DNA of 64,000 bases from Gammaproteobacteria bacterium (GCA_030426545.1 JAUHYL010000007.1:17402-81401); one strand, 5' to 3'. Positions 1-9,896 are shown, counted from the stretch's first letter. Made by a program: numbers and translations. The notes: generated by a model from the letters alone, not told the origin.

Positions 1-13
1 GAGGGACAGGGGG

Positions 14-913
14 TCAGTTTCCAAGCGAATTCACCTTTGCGTAGAGGGCCGCATTCATCGGCGCGGGAATGCCGTGTGCATCGGCCACCTTCAAGAGGTA
101 GCCGGTGATGTAGTTTATTTCCGTCTGCCTGCCCGCTTCAACGTCCTGCAGCATGGAAGATTGGTTGGAGGCGGTTGCGCGGATCACGTCCATGGCAGTC
201 TGCGCAATGCGCTGCGCGGTCGCGGTGTACCCTGCGGCGTAGCTTACCTGGCTGATTTCCCTGCACAGGCCGGCAACCTGAGCGGCGAGCCCGGGCTGTT
301 CCGCCAACTCACCATTCACGCAGCCATGCACGGCCGTCAGCGGGTTGATGGCGCAGTTGATGGCAAGCTTGTGCCACAGCGCGCTGTCGATATCGGCATC
401 CCAGTGGCAGTCCTCCACCCCCATTTTCCAGGGCGCGAACCAGGGCGGCGGCAGCACGGTACCGGCGCCGCCGACAAACGTTGCGCCCTTGCCAGCGTGA
501 CGAATCCGTCCGGCGTCGACCCGGTGCGCGCCCTGGGTGGTCGTGGCGCAGTACACCGGCAGTGTCGGGAAATCCTCGCGCGCTTCTTCCTGCAGTCCCA
601 TGCCATTGGCGAGAATGACCACGGGTGCGTCCGGCTGCAGTTTCTGCTGTGCGCTGCGCAGTGCCTCACGCACGTCGTACGCTTTCGTGGTAATCAGCAG
701 ATGTTCGATGGGCGCGCAATCTGCCACGGTTGCCTGCTGCAGTTGCAGCGTGGTGGTGGTGTCGGCAAGTTCCAGTCTGAGCGTGCGTTCGGGTGTGCCT
801 GGCCGGTGCAGTAGGGTAACGGTGCAGCCAGCGCGCTGCAGGTAGGAGGCGAACAGGCACCCTATGGCGCCCGCGCCAAGCACGGTCCAGCGCGACTCCG
901 GTTCGGTAGTCAC
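14..913 (-). CDS. panE: 2-dehydropantoate 2-reductase (ketopantoate reductase family)
   Basis: N-terminal NAD(P)-binding motif VLGAGAIGCLFASYL; full-length ApbA/PanE-like ORF (299 aa) with the C-terminal INPLTAVHG..GELAEQP region. Confidence 0.85.
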   Translation of the reverse strand: MTTEPESRWTVLGAGAIGCLFASYLQRAGCTVTLLHRPGTPERTLRLELADTTTTLQLQQATVADCAPIEHLLITTKAYDVREALRSAQQKLQPDAPVVILANGMGLQEEAREDFPTLPVYCATTTQGAHRVDAGRIRHAGKGATFVGGAGTVLPPPWFAPWKMGVEDCHWDADIDSALWHKLAINCAINPLTAVHGCVNGELAEQPGLAAQVAGLCREISQVSYAAGYTATAQRIAQTAMDVIRATASNQSSMLQDVEAGRQTEINYITGYLLKVADAHGIPAPMNAALYAKVNSLGN

Positions 914-999
914 CGATTCACGATTTACCTGGCGGGATTGAAAAGCGTTCGTGCGCCATTATTATGTGTGTCCCTCGATGATCATTCAGGTGAAGTACT

Positions 1000-1482
1000 A
1001 TGCCATCCTTTGACGTAGTTTCGGAAGTCGATCTGCACGCGTTGACCAATGCGGTCGACCAGGCGGGACGTATCGTGACCAATCGTTTCGATTTCAAGGG
1101 CGTAGAAGCCTCCTTCGAGCGCGAGGAGCGCCGCGTCGTGATCACCGCGGAGGCCGAGTTCCAGGTGACACAGATGGAAGATATGTTGCGCAGCGCGCTG
1201 GTCAAGTGCGAAATCGACCCGGCGGCGATGGACTGTGCCGACATGGAGACCAGTGGCAAGCAGGTGCGCCAGGTAGTGACCTTGAAGCACGGCCTGGACA
1301 GCGCGCAGTGCAAATCCATCGTCAAGCGCATCAAGGATGCGAAGATGAAAGTGCAGGCGCAGGTGCAGGGTGAACAGGTTCGTGTCACCGGTAAAAAGCG
1401 CGACGACCTGCAGGCGGTGATGGCCCTGTTGCGCGAGGAGGACTTTGGCGCGCCGCTGCAGTTTACGAATTTCCGCGACTGA
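1000..1482 (+). CDS. yajQ: YajQ family nucleotide (cyclic di-GMP)-binding protein
   Basis: MPSFDVVSEVDLHALTNAVDQAGRIVTNRFDFKG N-terminus and QVRVTGKKRDDLQAVMALLRE..FGAPLQFTNFRD C-terminus are typical of YajQ. Confidence 0.95.
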   Translation: MPSFDVVSEVDLHALTNAVDQAGRIVTNRFDFKGVEASFEREERRVVITAEAEFQVTQMEDMLRSALVKCEIDPAAMDCADMETSGKQVRQVVTLKHGLDSAQCKSIVKRIKDAKMKVQAQVQGEQVRVTGKKRDDLQAVMALLREEDFGAPLQFTNFRD

Positions 1483-1506
1483 CGCCTCACGGCTCAGTTG
1501 GCATTG

Positions 1507-2412
1507 TCACTCGTTGTCGCGCAAGGCGCTGTCGAGTTGTGCCAGCTTGATCTCCTGTGCATCGTCTTCCGCACTGATTTTCCCGGTGGCTAGATACCAC
1601 AACAATTCCAGGTAGCGATACACGCAGCGGTATCTCGCCACCGCAAACAGCTCACTTTCACGCGGTGGACGTTGCAGGTAAGCACTCAGCAGCGTGTTTT
1701 GCTGCGTCTCTTTCAGCGCGTCGCCCGCAATGACGACGGCAAGGTCGTACAGTGGGTCACCCATCGCGCAGTACTCCCAGTCCAGCGCGTACAGGCGCCC
1801 GCCGCTGTATAAACGGTTGGCGCGCAGTAGATCGTGGTGACACACACGATAGGTTTCGCAGGACAGCGCCGCGCTGTGCGCCAGTGACAGAACACGGTCA
1901 CTGTGCGCCAGAACCGGCGCACTTGGCACCTGCGCTGTTCGCCTGAGTTGATTCTCGTAGCGCTGAATACGCTCGCAAAGATCCAGCCGTTGGTGCAGCG
2001 CTGGCAGTGCGTGGATGCCACGCAGCAGCTGTGCCGTGTCTGCCGCGGATTCGCGGGGCGCAGCGTCCGGCGGCAGGTAATCACACACCAGGCAGCCGAG
2101 GTCGGGATTGAAATAGCGCGGCGTCGGCGCCAGACCGGCGGCGCTGGCCTGGCGTAGTGCACACCACTCCAGCTGCCGGTTCAGGCCGTGGCTGGCGGGT
2201 GCAGTGCCGTCAATGCGCACAATAAACTGCGCGCCGCTGGCAACCAGTACGCTGTGATTGCTGAGCCCCCCCGCGACCGGCGAGACGATTTCAGGCGCAT
2301 GTCGCAGCGGAGGGTCGCACTGCCAGTGGCGCCACTGGGCCAGGGCGTGGCGCAGATTGTGCTGCGTTGAAGCGTTGGCGTTAGTAATCGAATATCCCCA
2401 TGGCTGGAGCAT
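1507..2412 (-). CDS. Phosphotransferase of the choline/thiamine kinase-like (APH) family
   Basis: Kinase motifs VCHHDLLRANRLY and LYALDWEYCAMGDPLYDLAVV. Confidence 0.75.
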   Translation of the reverse strand: MLQPWGYSITNANASTQHNLRHALAQWRHWQCDPPLRHAPEIVSPVAGGLSNHSVLVASGAQFIVRIDGTAPASHGLNRQLEWCALRQASAAGLAPTPRYFNPDLGCLVCDYLPPDAAPRESAADTAQLLRGIHALPALHQRLDLCERIQRYENQLRRTAQVPSAPVLAHSDRVLSLAHSAALSCETYRVCHHDLLRANRLYSGGRLYALDWEYCAMGDPLYDLAVVIAGDALKETQQNTLLSAYLQRPPRESELFAVARYRCVYRYLELLWYLATGKISAEDDAQEIKLAQLDSALRDNE

Positions 2413-2573
2413 GAGGCGCGGGGGCCTCGTTGCATCGCAAGTATAGGGCGCTTAAACTGCGAGAACACCTCTGAACACGGGTTCTTTTGTTCACAGGTGC
2501 TCTGGACAATAAAAAAAGCCGGCCGTTTTCTGGAATGGAGACCCGGAGGCGGCGGGACAGGTGGGCAAACTTA

Positions 2574-3716
2574 ATGGCCGATGATCACGACCGCGGCAGT
2601 CTTCCCGGCGAAGAAATCGAGGGTGCGCCACCGGTAATCTCCGGCACGGAGTTACTGCAGCGCCGGCACAGCGAGAGCGTGACGCTCAACCGTTATGTCT
2701 ACCAGCAAACGCAGCAATTCGTACACATGTTGCTACAGGCCGCCGATCTGCCTTCTTTGGTAGAAACCCTGCTGGACAGCCTGCCGCGACACTTTTCCCT
2801 GCCCGCTGCAGAGCTGTGGCTGTTCGATCCCGAGAATACGCTGCAGGACCTTGTGGTGGGCGCTGAGCGTTACGGCCCCAGCCTGATTTTTTTCGAGGAA
2901 GTGTTTCCCCTGCAGGAGCTGTATGAAGTGGAGCCGGATGTCGAGTACATCGATACCACGGACTCACGCATGTTCGACGTGCTGAAGGCGGAGCAGGGGG
3001 TCGATTCGGCATTGCTGGTGCCGCTGACCGAGTCTGGTCGCGTCATGGGCAGCCTGCACCTGGGCATGCGAGAGGGGTCGCTGTTTATCAGTGAGGCGGA
3101 ACAGGAGTTGCTGGCTCACCTGGCATTGATTGTCTCTTCCTGTGTTAACGCCACCGTTGGCCAGGAACGCATCGCCAACCTCACTTTGCTTGACCCTCTT
3201 ACAGAAATCAGTAATCCTCGCGGCTTTCAGCGCGATCTGGCGCGGGAGATCGCGCGCGCCCAGCGTGCGGAACACGCGCTGACGGTACTGATAATGGAAA
3301 TCGACGACTACGAGGAGTTATACACTCATTACGGAGAGCGTCGGGGCAATTTCGTGGTGCGTAAAGTGGCGGAGCGATTGTGCTCTGATCTGCGCCAGAC
3401 AGATCTCATGGCGCGGTTGACGCAGCCCCGCTTCGCTGTCTTATTGCCGCATACCGATGAGCTGCGTGGACGCGACATTGCCGAGCGCATGCGTCTGGAT
3501 ATCGAGGATTTCCCGGTCGACGATGGCCGCGGTGCAGTCCTGCAGGTTTGCCTGAGCATCGGTATGGTCACCTGGGAGCCGCGTCAGTACCCCGCCGTGG
3601 ATATGGCGCGCCTTGCGGTGCAGATGGAGTCTGTCGCGGAGGGCGGCCTGGACAGTGCGAAGGCGCGAGGTGGCAACTGTATCCGCCAGGCCCGGCTTAG
3701 CACAATGATGGTTTAA
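2574..3716 (+). CDS. GAF-like plus degenerate GGDEF-domain protein
   Basis: N-terminal GAF-like region (LLDSLPRHFSLPAAELWLFD...), then a GGDEF fold (LTLLDPLTEISNPRGF...MEIDDYEELYTHYG...DLMARLTQPRFAVLLPHT) in which the signature is replaced by TQPRF. The ORF track starts at 2487; ATG 2574 is chosen as the likelier start. Confidence 0.75.
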   Translation: MADDHDRGSLPGEEIEGAPPVISGTELLQRRHSESVTLNRYVYQQTQQFVHMLLQAADLPSLVETLLDSLPRHFSLPAAELWLFDPENTLQDLVVGAERYGPSLIFFEEVFPLQELYEVEPDVEYIDTTDSRMFDVLKAEQGVDSALLVPLTESGRVMGSLHLGMREGSLFISEAEQELLAHLALIVSSCVNATVGQERIANLTLLDPLTEISNPRGFQRDLAREIARAQRAEHALTVLIMEIDDYEELYTHYGERRGNFVVRKVAERLCSDLRQTDLMARLTQPRFAVLLPHTDELRGRDIAERMRLDIEDFPVDDGRGAVLQVCLSIGMVTWEPRQYPAVDMARLAVQMESVAEGGLDSAKARGGNCIRQARLSTMMV

Positions 3717-4357
3717 TGATGAACGAACTGAAATCTCTATTCGAGAATAACCGCCTCTGGGCGGATGATATGAAAGCTCAGGATCCGGAGTTTTTCGCCA
3801 AGCTGTCCGCGCAGCAGGCGCCCGAGTACCTGTGGATAGGCTGCTCCGACAGCCGTGTGCCCGCCAATCAGATTGTTGGACTGATGCCGGGAGAGGTTTT
3901 CGTGCATCGCAATGTGGCTAACATGGTTCTGCACACGGACTTCAATTGCCTCACGGTTCTGCAGTACGCGGTGGACGTGCTGCGGGTCAAGCATGTACTG
4001 GTAGTGGGGCACTATGGCTGCGGCGGTGTGAAGGCCGCCTACGAGAACGCCGACAACGGCATGATTGATAACTGGCTGCGCAATATCAAGGATGTACAAC
4101 ACATTCATTCAGAGCAGCTGGCCGCTGAGCCGGACGAAGAGGCGAGCTGTAACCTGCTGGTGGAATTGAACGTGCGGCACCAGGTGGCCCATGTCTGCCA
4201 TACGACCATCGTGCAGAACGCGTGGGCGCGTGGCCAGGCGCTGTCCGTGCATGGCTGGGTTTACAGCCTTAATGACGGCCTGCTGAAAGATCTGGACTGC
4301 ACCATTGACTCTTCTGCCGGGGTAGAACAGGCCTACCGTATCTCTTCGGGGTATTAG
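3716..4357 (+). CDS. can: Beta-class carbonic anhydrase
   Basis: WIGCSDSRVPANQI and VVGHYGCGGVKAA zinc-binding motifs; overlaps the preceding stop codon. Confidence 0.95.
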   Translation: MMNELKSLFENNRLWADDMKAQDPEFFAKLSAQQAPEYLWIGCSDSRVPANQIVGLMPGEVFVHRNVANMVLHTDFNCLTVLQYAVDVLRVKHVLVVGHYGCGGVKAAYENADNGMIDNWLRNIKDVQHIHSEQLAAEPDEEASCNLLVELNVRHQVAHVCHTTIVQNAWARGQALSVHGWVYSLNDGLLKDLDCTIDSSAGVEQAYRISSGY

Positions 4358-4361
4358 CGCC

Positions 4362-4880
4362 TTGTCCTCTCTGGAGCAGCGCATCGCCCGCCTCGAAGCC
4401 ATCGAAGCGATCAAGCAGCTCAAGTACCGCTACTTTCACGCCTGCGACGCGAAGCAGCCGGACCGGGTGCGCGAGTGTTTTTTGCCGGGGAAGATCGATC
4501 TGCAGTACGGTCGAATCGGTGAGTTCAGCGATCGTGAAGCGATGTTGTCAGTTTTCACCGAGCTGGCGTGCCAGGAGCACATCGTGGAAATGCATCACGG
4601 GCAGAACCCGCGCATCGAGCTTCAGGGCGACGATAACGCCACGGGCGTGTGGGGGCTGTACTACCACATGATCGACACACGGCGAGAACTGGTCACGCAG
4701 TTGGCGGGCTTCTATGACGATGAGTACGTTCGAGATGGCCAGGCGTGGTACATGGCCGCTTCACGCTACGAGGTCACCTCGACCCAGTTGTTCGACCTGT
4801 CTGAGGGTCTTGCCAGGGCAATTTTCGCCGGTCGAGCCGCTCCACCTGAGCTGGACGATCCCGGCGCGCAGGCTGGATGA
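4362..4880 (+). CDS. Nuclear transport factor 2 / SnoaL-like family protein
   Basis: Opening LEAIEAIKQLKYRYFHACDAKQPDRVRECF is typical of SnoaL-like proteins; probable TTG start. Confidence 0.7.
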   Translation: MSSLEQRIARLEAIEAIKQLKYRYFHACDAKQPDRVRECFLPGKIDLQYGRIGEFSDREAMLSVFTELACQEHIVEMHHGQNPRIELQGDDNATGVWGLYYHMIDTRRELVTQLAGFYDDEYVRDGQAWYMAASRYEVTSTQLFDLSEGLARAIFAGRAAPPELDDPGAQAG

Positions 4881-4895
4881 CGCCAGCGATTTTCC

Positions 4896-5597
4896 GTGAC
4901 ACCTGAGCGTATCAGCAGGCTGCACGAGGTACTGCAGCGGCGCCAACCCGACCTCACCGTCGTCACCGACTTCGTACACAAGCAGCGCAACCTCTCTGCG
5001 TTGGTGCGGATTTGTGACACCGTGGGCATCATGCAACTGCATGCGGTAATCGGGGATGAGGATTACCAGGCCTTTCGCGGTACGGCGATGGGTGCGCACA
5101 ACTGGGTGGAGGTGGCACATTACGCAACGCTGCCCGAGGCGCTCACGCCGCTGCGACAGCAGGGCATGCAGGTTGTGGCCGCGCATCCCGTCCCGGCGGC
5201 CGTTGACTACCGCACGCTGGACTATACTAAGCCCACCGCGTTGTTACTCGGCGCAGAGCGCTGGGGCGTGAGTGCCGAGGCGGTGGCAAAAGCAGACCAC
5301 TGCGTCAACATTCCCATGGTCGGTATGGTGCAATCTCTGAATGTTTCCGTTGCCGCAGGGATTATACTGGCGGAGGTGCAGCGCCAACGTGACGCCGCCG
5401 GGCTCTATGCGCAATGCCGCATTGATGCGGCAACCTATCAGCGACTCTTTTTCGAGTGGGGTCATCCGTCAGTGCGCGACTATTGCATTGAACGGGATTT
5501 GCACTATCCGCCCCTTAACGCAGAGGGCGAAATAGATAATCCGGCTGCATGGTACGCAGCGGTGCGCCGGGGTGAAGCGCCTAGCAGGGAGAGTTGA
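4896..5597 (+). CDS. trmH: tRNA (guanosine-2'-O-)-methyltransferase, SpoU/TrmH family
   Basis: RNLSALVRICDTVGI, LLLGAERWGVS and VNIPMVGMVQSLNVSVAAGIIL SPOUT motifs. Confidence 0.9.
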   Translation: MTPERISRLHEVLQRRQPDLTVVTDFVHKQRNLSALVRICDTVGIMQLHAVIGDEDYQAFRGTAMGAHNWVEVAHYATLPEALTPLRQQGMQVVAAHPVPAAVDYRTLDYTKPTALLLGAERWGVSAEAVAKADHCVNIPMVGMVQSLNVSVAAGIILAEVQRQRDAAGLYAQCRIDAATYQRLFFEWGHPSVRDYCIERDLHYPPLNAEGEIDNPAAWYAAVRRGEAPSRES

Positions 5598-5777
5598 ATG
5601 GATACGCTGGTTGTTCTGCTGTTATTTATCTTTGGTGGTGTCGCGCTGATGGTGCTACTGGGTGAGCGGTTTGCCAAGCCGGCGGACGCCGAACGTCTGG
5701 CGAAACTGCAGCGCTGGATTATGCCGTTGGTGGGACTCAGCATTGTGATTTCGCTAATCAATTACTATCTCAACTGA
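5598..5777 (+). CDS. Small two-helix membrane protein
   Basis: Read directly: MDTLVVLLLFIFGGVALMVLLGERFAKPADAERLAKLQRWIMPLVGLSIVISLINYYLN* (59 aa), starting directly after the trmH stop. Absent from the ORF track because of its size. Confidence 0.65.
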   Translation: MDTLVVLLLFIFGGVALMVLLGERFAKPADAERLAKLQRWIMPLVGLSIVISLINYYLN

Positions 5778-5931
5778 CATTCCGATGTCCATCGTGGGCA
5801 GCGTTTGATGTTTAAAGTATGTGATCAAGTTTTCCATGTCCCGTGTGACGGGCTGGTTCGGACAGCGTGCAGCGCAGTCGATCTGGCAGCGCTTATTTCA
5901 GTAAGCTCTTAGACAATAAAGGAGACAGACA

Positions 5932-6567
5932 ATGCCCAGACTGCGACAGGTCCCCCGATCGGAGGCAGACCCGATAGCGACCACCATGTATGACATGCTG
6001 TTCGGTGATCGTGATCCCGTGGCACAACCCGGGACGGAAACCGGCACGCCGGGTGACTGGTGGACGGTGTTTGCGCTGGTGCCCGATTGTCTTAAGCATG
6101 CGATCAATGGTTTCCAGTTCTACCGTGATCCCGCGCGCCAGTTGGATCCGCAGTTGCGCGAGTTGGGGCAGACCCGCGCGGGGTACGCGCGCGGTTCCCA
6201 GTTCGTGTATTCACAGCACTGCAAGTCCTGCCGTTCCGTGGGCCTTACGGAAGAAAAGATCCAGGCCATCGCCCACTGGCAGGTCAGTGAAGAATTTTCG
6301 CAGATCGAGCGTGCCGTGCTCGGCTACACCGATGCACTGGTGTTGGAGGGTGGCAGGGTAGCCGATGGCATATTTGATGTGCTCAAAGCGCACCTGTCGG
6401 ATGAAGAGATTCTGGAGCTCACCTACATTACGACCCTGTACGAGATGCACGCGGTGATGAGCCGCGCGCTGCGTCTGGAGTACGATGACGTGGATGAGCG
6501 TATCGTGGAGGTGGCCGCGCCCGAAGGCGGTTCCGACGATGTTATGCGCATGGTCGATACGGAATAG
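5932..6567 (+). CDS. Carboxymuconolactone decarboxylase / AhpD-like family protein
   Basis: CKSCRSVGLTEEKIQAI resembles the CMD-family CxxC region; GGAG upstream of ATG. Confidence 0.75.
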   Translation: MPRLRQVPRSEADPIATTMYDMLFGDRDPVAQPGTETGTPGDWWTVFALVPDCLKHAINGFQFYRDPARQLDPQLRELGQTRAGYARGSQFVYSQHCKSCRSVGLTEEKIQAIAHWQVSEEFSQIERAVLGYTDALVLEGGRVADGIFDVLKAHLSDEEILELTYITTLYEMHAVMSRALRLEYDDVDERIVEVAAPEGGSDDVMRMVDTE

Positions 6568-6578
6568 GAGGCAACATC

Positions 6579-7103
6579 ATGGGCTATCACCACCTGGCAC
6601 TGGCCTGCAGGGATATTCACGCCATTCACGCGTTTTACGAGGGCGTTCTGGGCTTCGAACTGGTGAAGGTAGAGGTCGGGCCGGTGCCTGAGGGCGGTTG
6701 GGCGAAGCACTTCTTCTACCGCATGGAGAACGACAGCCGGTTTGTGGCCTTCTGGGAAATGCACGACGTGCCCGATACCGATGGTTTTGAAACCAATCTC
6801 TCAAAAGCGGCCGGGGTGCCGGACCATATCAATCACATCGCGTTTGATGTCGCTGACGCAGAAGACCTCGAGCGTCGCCGGCAGCAGTGGCTCGGTGCGG
6901 GCCTGGAGGTGCTGGAGATCGACCACAACTGGTGCCGTTCCATCTATACCCGCGATCCCAACGACAACGTGGTGGAGTTCTGCCTTACCACCGGCACGTT
7001 CACGGCAGATGACCGAGAAACAGCGCTGGCCGCTATGAGCGCGAAGGAGCCCGAGTTTTCGCCGCCGCCCGCCTCGATTCAGCAGCACCGCGTGGAGCGT
7101 TAG
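6579..7103 (+). CDS. VOC (glyoxalase/dioxygenase) family protein
   Basis: MGYHHLALACRDIHAIHAFYEGVLGFELVKVE...HINHIAFDVADAEDLERR...IYTRDPNDNVVEFC. Confidence 0.85.
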   Translation: MGYHHLALACRDIHAIHAFYEGVLGFELVKVEVGPVPEGGWAKHFFYRMENDSRFVAFWEMHDVPDTDGFETNLSKAAGVPDHINHIAFDVADAEDLERRRQQWLGAGLEVLEIDHNWCRSIYTRDPNDNVVEFCLTTGTFTADDRETALAAMSAKEPEFSPPPASIQQHRVER

Positions 7104-7133
7104 GCACGTTGACGGTCGATCGGGGACAGACGG

Positions 7134-9317
7134 TTAAAAATTGAATCGAGCCTGCAGGCTTATCGTCCTTGGTCGATTCAGGCTGCCGAGTGTCGTGCTG
7201 CCCGCCGGGACTTCAAGGCCGCCGAATCCGGGGTAGTCGAAACCAAACGAGGTCGCCTGGTCCAGCAGATTGCGACCCACCAGTGCCACGTCCCAGGCCT
7301 GCTGCTCACTGGTAATGCCCAGGCGCAGGTTAACCAGCGTGTACTCGCCGTCCGGACTGCGTTCGTCGCGCTGCATATACTGTTCGTCGCGATAGTTGAG
7401 TACGCCCAGTACGTTGAAGGTCAGCCCCGTGTCGGGCAGCGGCACCTCGTAGCCGAGATCAACTGAAGCCGACCATTTCGGCGCGTAGGGCAGGCGCAAT
7501 CCTGAATCCTTGTCTTCGGCTTCCGTGTAGGTGGCGCTGGCGCCGGCCAGTAATCCGGGTGCGAGCACCCACCGGGTTTCAAGCTCCGCACCGTAGGTTT
7601 CTGCGGGTACCGTATCGGTTTGGAAGGCGGTGCCGGTAAACGTGATGATCTGGAAATTCTCGATTTCGGTGAAATACAGCGCCGCATTGAGGTAACCCGC
7701 GCCTTGGGCGAGGTTCATTTTGAAGCCCAACTCTGTGGTGTCCGCCTCTTCCGTGTCGTATTCCGCGTCCTCGACCAGCGCAACTTCTGTAGTGAAGCCA
7801 CCACTTTTACTGCCGCGCGCCCAGGAGGCGTAGACCAGGGTGTCCTCCGTCAGGTCGTGTTGCAGATTGATGGAGCCATCGAGGTTGTCTTCCGAGCGCG
7901 TCATTTCGGTGGGTGGCACCACCGGCGCGAGTATATCGGCGATGATGCTGCTGCCCGGTATGCCAGTGCGCAGTCGCTGGCGCTCGAAGCTTGCGTCCTT
8001 CTCCTCGTCGGTGTAGCGCAAACCCAGGGTAACCCGCCAGCGCTCGTTCAGTGCCAGCTTGCCCTGGCCGAAAATCGACCACACCTGGGTGTCCTGGGTG
8101 TAAAAGCGTTGACTGCTGTTGTCCAGCGGCAATCCGGCGAGCAGAAAGGGGGGTGGAAAGCTCGCGTCGGTGATGCCCGAGAAGTCCATTTCACTGTTGA
8201 GGTACAGCATGCCTGCAACGTAGTCGAAACGCTGATTACCGGGAGAGGTAAGGCGCAGTTCCTGACTGAACTGCTCGTAGTCGCTGCCGAAGACCGTATT
8301 CAGATAATCGATCGAGAGAAAGTCGGAGTCAGTGAAACGATCATTCTCGTACTCCGACCAGCCGGTGAGGGCGGTGAGTGTGTGTTCCTTGATCTGGTGG
8401 TCGTATTGCACAACGGCGCGCTGCGATTCCTGCTCGTCCTCGGCATCGCCGGAGTTGCCGACGGAGGTGCGTGCGGTTTTCGTGGTATCAATGCCGATGT
8501 CCGCGCCGGGGTCCAGCGCCAGCATCAGACCCGCAGTGTCCTGATCCGGTTGAAAGGTATCGCCGAAAATGTCGAGGTCATCGTACTGGTAGCTGGCCAG
8601 CAGGTTGCCGTTGTCGCCCACTGCCCAGTTGCCGCTGAGCCTGAGCGTTAGTTGCTCGCGCTGTGGCACCTCGTTGCCGGTGCTTTGGTTTTTTACGTAG
8701 CCGCCCTCGTCCACGTAGTTGAAGGCAAACCGGTATTGACCGAGCTCTGTGGCCAGGTTGGCGGCGCCGACGGTGTAGAGGCTGTCGAACTCAAACTCGT
8801 ATTCAGCCTGCAGATAGCCTTCGTCCGCCTCCCCGGGGCGGCGCGAGATGATGCTGATGGCGCCGAGGCTGGTATTTTTGCCCAGCAGGGCCGTTTGCGT
8901 GCCCTTGATGACCTCGATGCGCTCCACGTCAAACAGCGAGGCCTGGAATTCGCGGATACGGCCGGCCCAGATGCCGTCGATGAACAGTCCCACTGACTGA
9001 TCGACGCTTTCGCCGCCCGAGCCTGTCCCCAGGCCGCGCAGTGTCACCTGTGCCAGGTTTTGCGGCGTGGCCTGAATCGTCAGACCGGGCACCGCGTCGC
9101 CCAGGTCGTTGCTATTGCGCAGGCTGAAACTATCCAGCAGTTCACCGGTCACAACGTTAATGGTGACGGGAATGTCCTGTACATTCTCGGCGCGTTTTTG
9201 AGCGGTGACGATCACTTCCTCCAGCAGGGTATCGCTGGCGTTGGTCGCCGTCGCCAGCACCAGCACTGACAGTGCGATGCCGGCTCGCAGACTGGGGTGG
9301 GCAATGGATTGTGTCAT
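7134..9317 (-). CDS. TonB-dependent outer-membrane receptor
   Basis: LEEVIVTAQKRAENVQDIPVTINVV plug domain, beta-barrel body, terminal RPRTISLQARFNF with aromatic last residue. Confidence 0.95.
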   Translation of the reverse strand: MTQSIAHPSLRAGIALSVLVLATATNASDTLLEEVIVTAQKRAENVQDIPVTINVVTGELLDSFSLRNSNDLGDAVPGLTIQATPQNLAQVTLRGLGTGSGGESVDQSVGLFIDGIWAGRIREFQASLFDVERIEVIKGTQTALLGKNTSLGAISIISRRPGEADEGYLQAEYEFEFDSLYTVGAANLATELGQYRFAFNYVDEGGYVKNQSTGNEVPQREQLTLRLSGNWAVGDNGNLLASYQYDDLDIFGDTFQPDQDTAGLMLALDPGADIGIDTTKTARTSVGNSGDAEDEQESQRAVVQYDHQIKEHTLTALTGWSEYENDRFTDSDFLSIDYLNTVFGSDYEQFSQELRLTSPGNQRFDYVAGMLYLNSEMDFSGITDASFPPPFLLAGLPLDNSSQRFYTQDTQVWSIFGQGKLALNERWRVTLGLRYTDEEKDASFERQRLRTGIPGSSIIADILAPVVPPTEMTRSEDNLDGSINLQHDLTEDTLVYASWARGSKSGGFTTEVALVEDAEYDTEEADTTELGFKMNLAQGAGYLNAALYFTEIENFQIITFTGTAFQTDTVPAETYGAELETRWVLAPGLLAGASATYTEAEDKDSGLRLPYAPKWSASVDLGYEVPLPDTGLTFNVLGVLNYRDEQYMQRDERSPDGEYTLVNLRLGITSEQQAWDVALVGRNLLDQATSFGFDYPGFGGLEVPAGSTTLGSLNRPRTISLQARFNF

Positions 9318-9371
9318 GTGGAACTCCTCGGAGGGTGCAGGGGTGTGCCTGGAAAGGGCAGTGGCGGCCTG

Positions 9372-9896
9372 TCAAAAGGGTTTGGTCACGGCAAGATAGA
9401 AAAGCAGTGGCACAAAAATCACCACCAGCGGGGTGGTGACGCGAAAAAACTGCCAGTGAAAACGGATCATGGCCTCGTAACGTTGACTGTCGCCGGTCAG
9501 CCGGATACGGCGCTTGTTGCCGCCCAGATGGGAGATGTAATAGTCCACGGCTTCCATGGGAAGGAAAATCAGCAGCACGATGGCAAGTTTAGCGCCCAGC
9601 CAGTTGATTGCCTGCCAGGGCCAACCCGCGAGCCACACCATGAGCAGGCCGGTGGCCAATACCAGGGGAAAGGCGAAGTGTTCGAGAATGGCGCCGCGGT
9701 CGAAGGCTTCCATGTAGCGATTGCGCACCGCAATCAGTTCCGCGTTGTCCGCATCCCGCTGCCAGGCGCGAAAGGCCGGCAGAATGAAGTTGCGGTATGC
9801 CACCGCGGTACTGAATGACCACATGGCCACCATAAAGAGGTGTAAGAACTTGATCTGCAGGTACCAGGGCGCCAGCAGGCTGCGCAGTTCCTCCAA
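9372..9896 (-). CDS. CopD-like multi-pass membrane protein
   Basis: Several hydrophobic helices with conserved His (LKFLHLFMVAMW-like opening, ILEHFAFPLVLATGLLMVWL). Confidence 0.5.
   Translation of the reverse strand: MEELRSLLAPWYLQIKFLHLFMVAMWSFSTAVAYRNFILPAFRAWQRDADNAELIAVRNRYMEAFDRGAILEHFAFPLVLATGLLMVWLAGWPWQAINWLGAKLAIVLLIFLPMEAVDYYISHLGGNKRRIRLTGDSQRYEAMIRFHWQFFRVTTPLVVIFVPLLFYLAVTKPF

Noticed and set aside
7620-8651. 343-aa plus-strand ORF
   Set aside because: Antisense to a clear TonB-dependent receptor gene; no recognisable motif.
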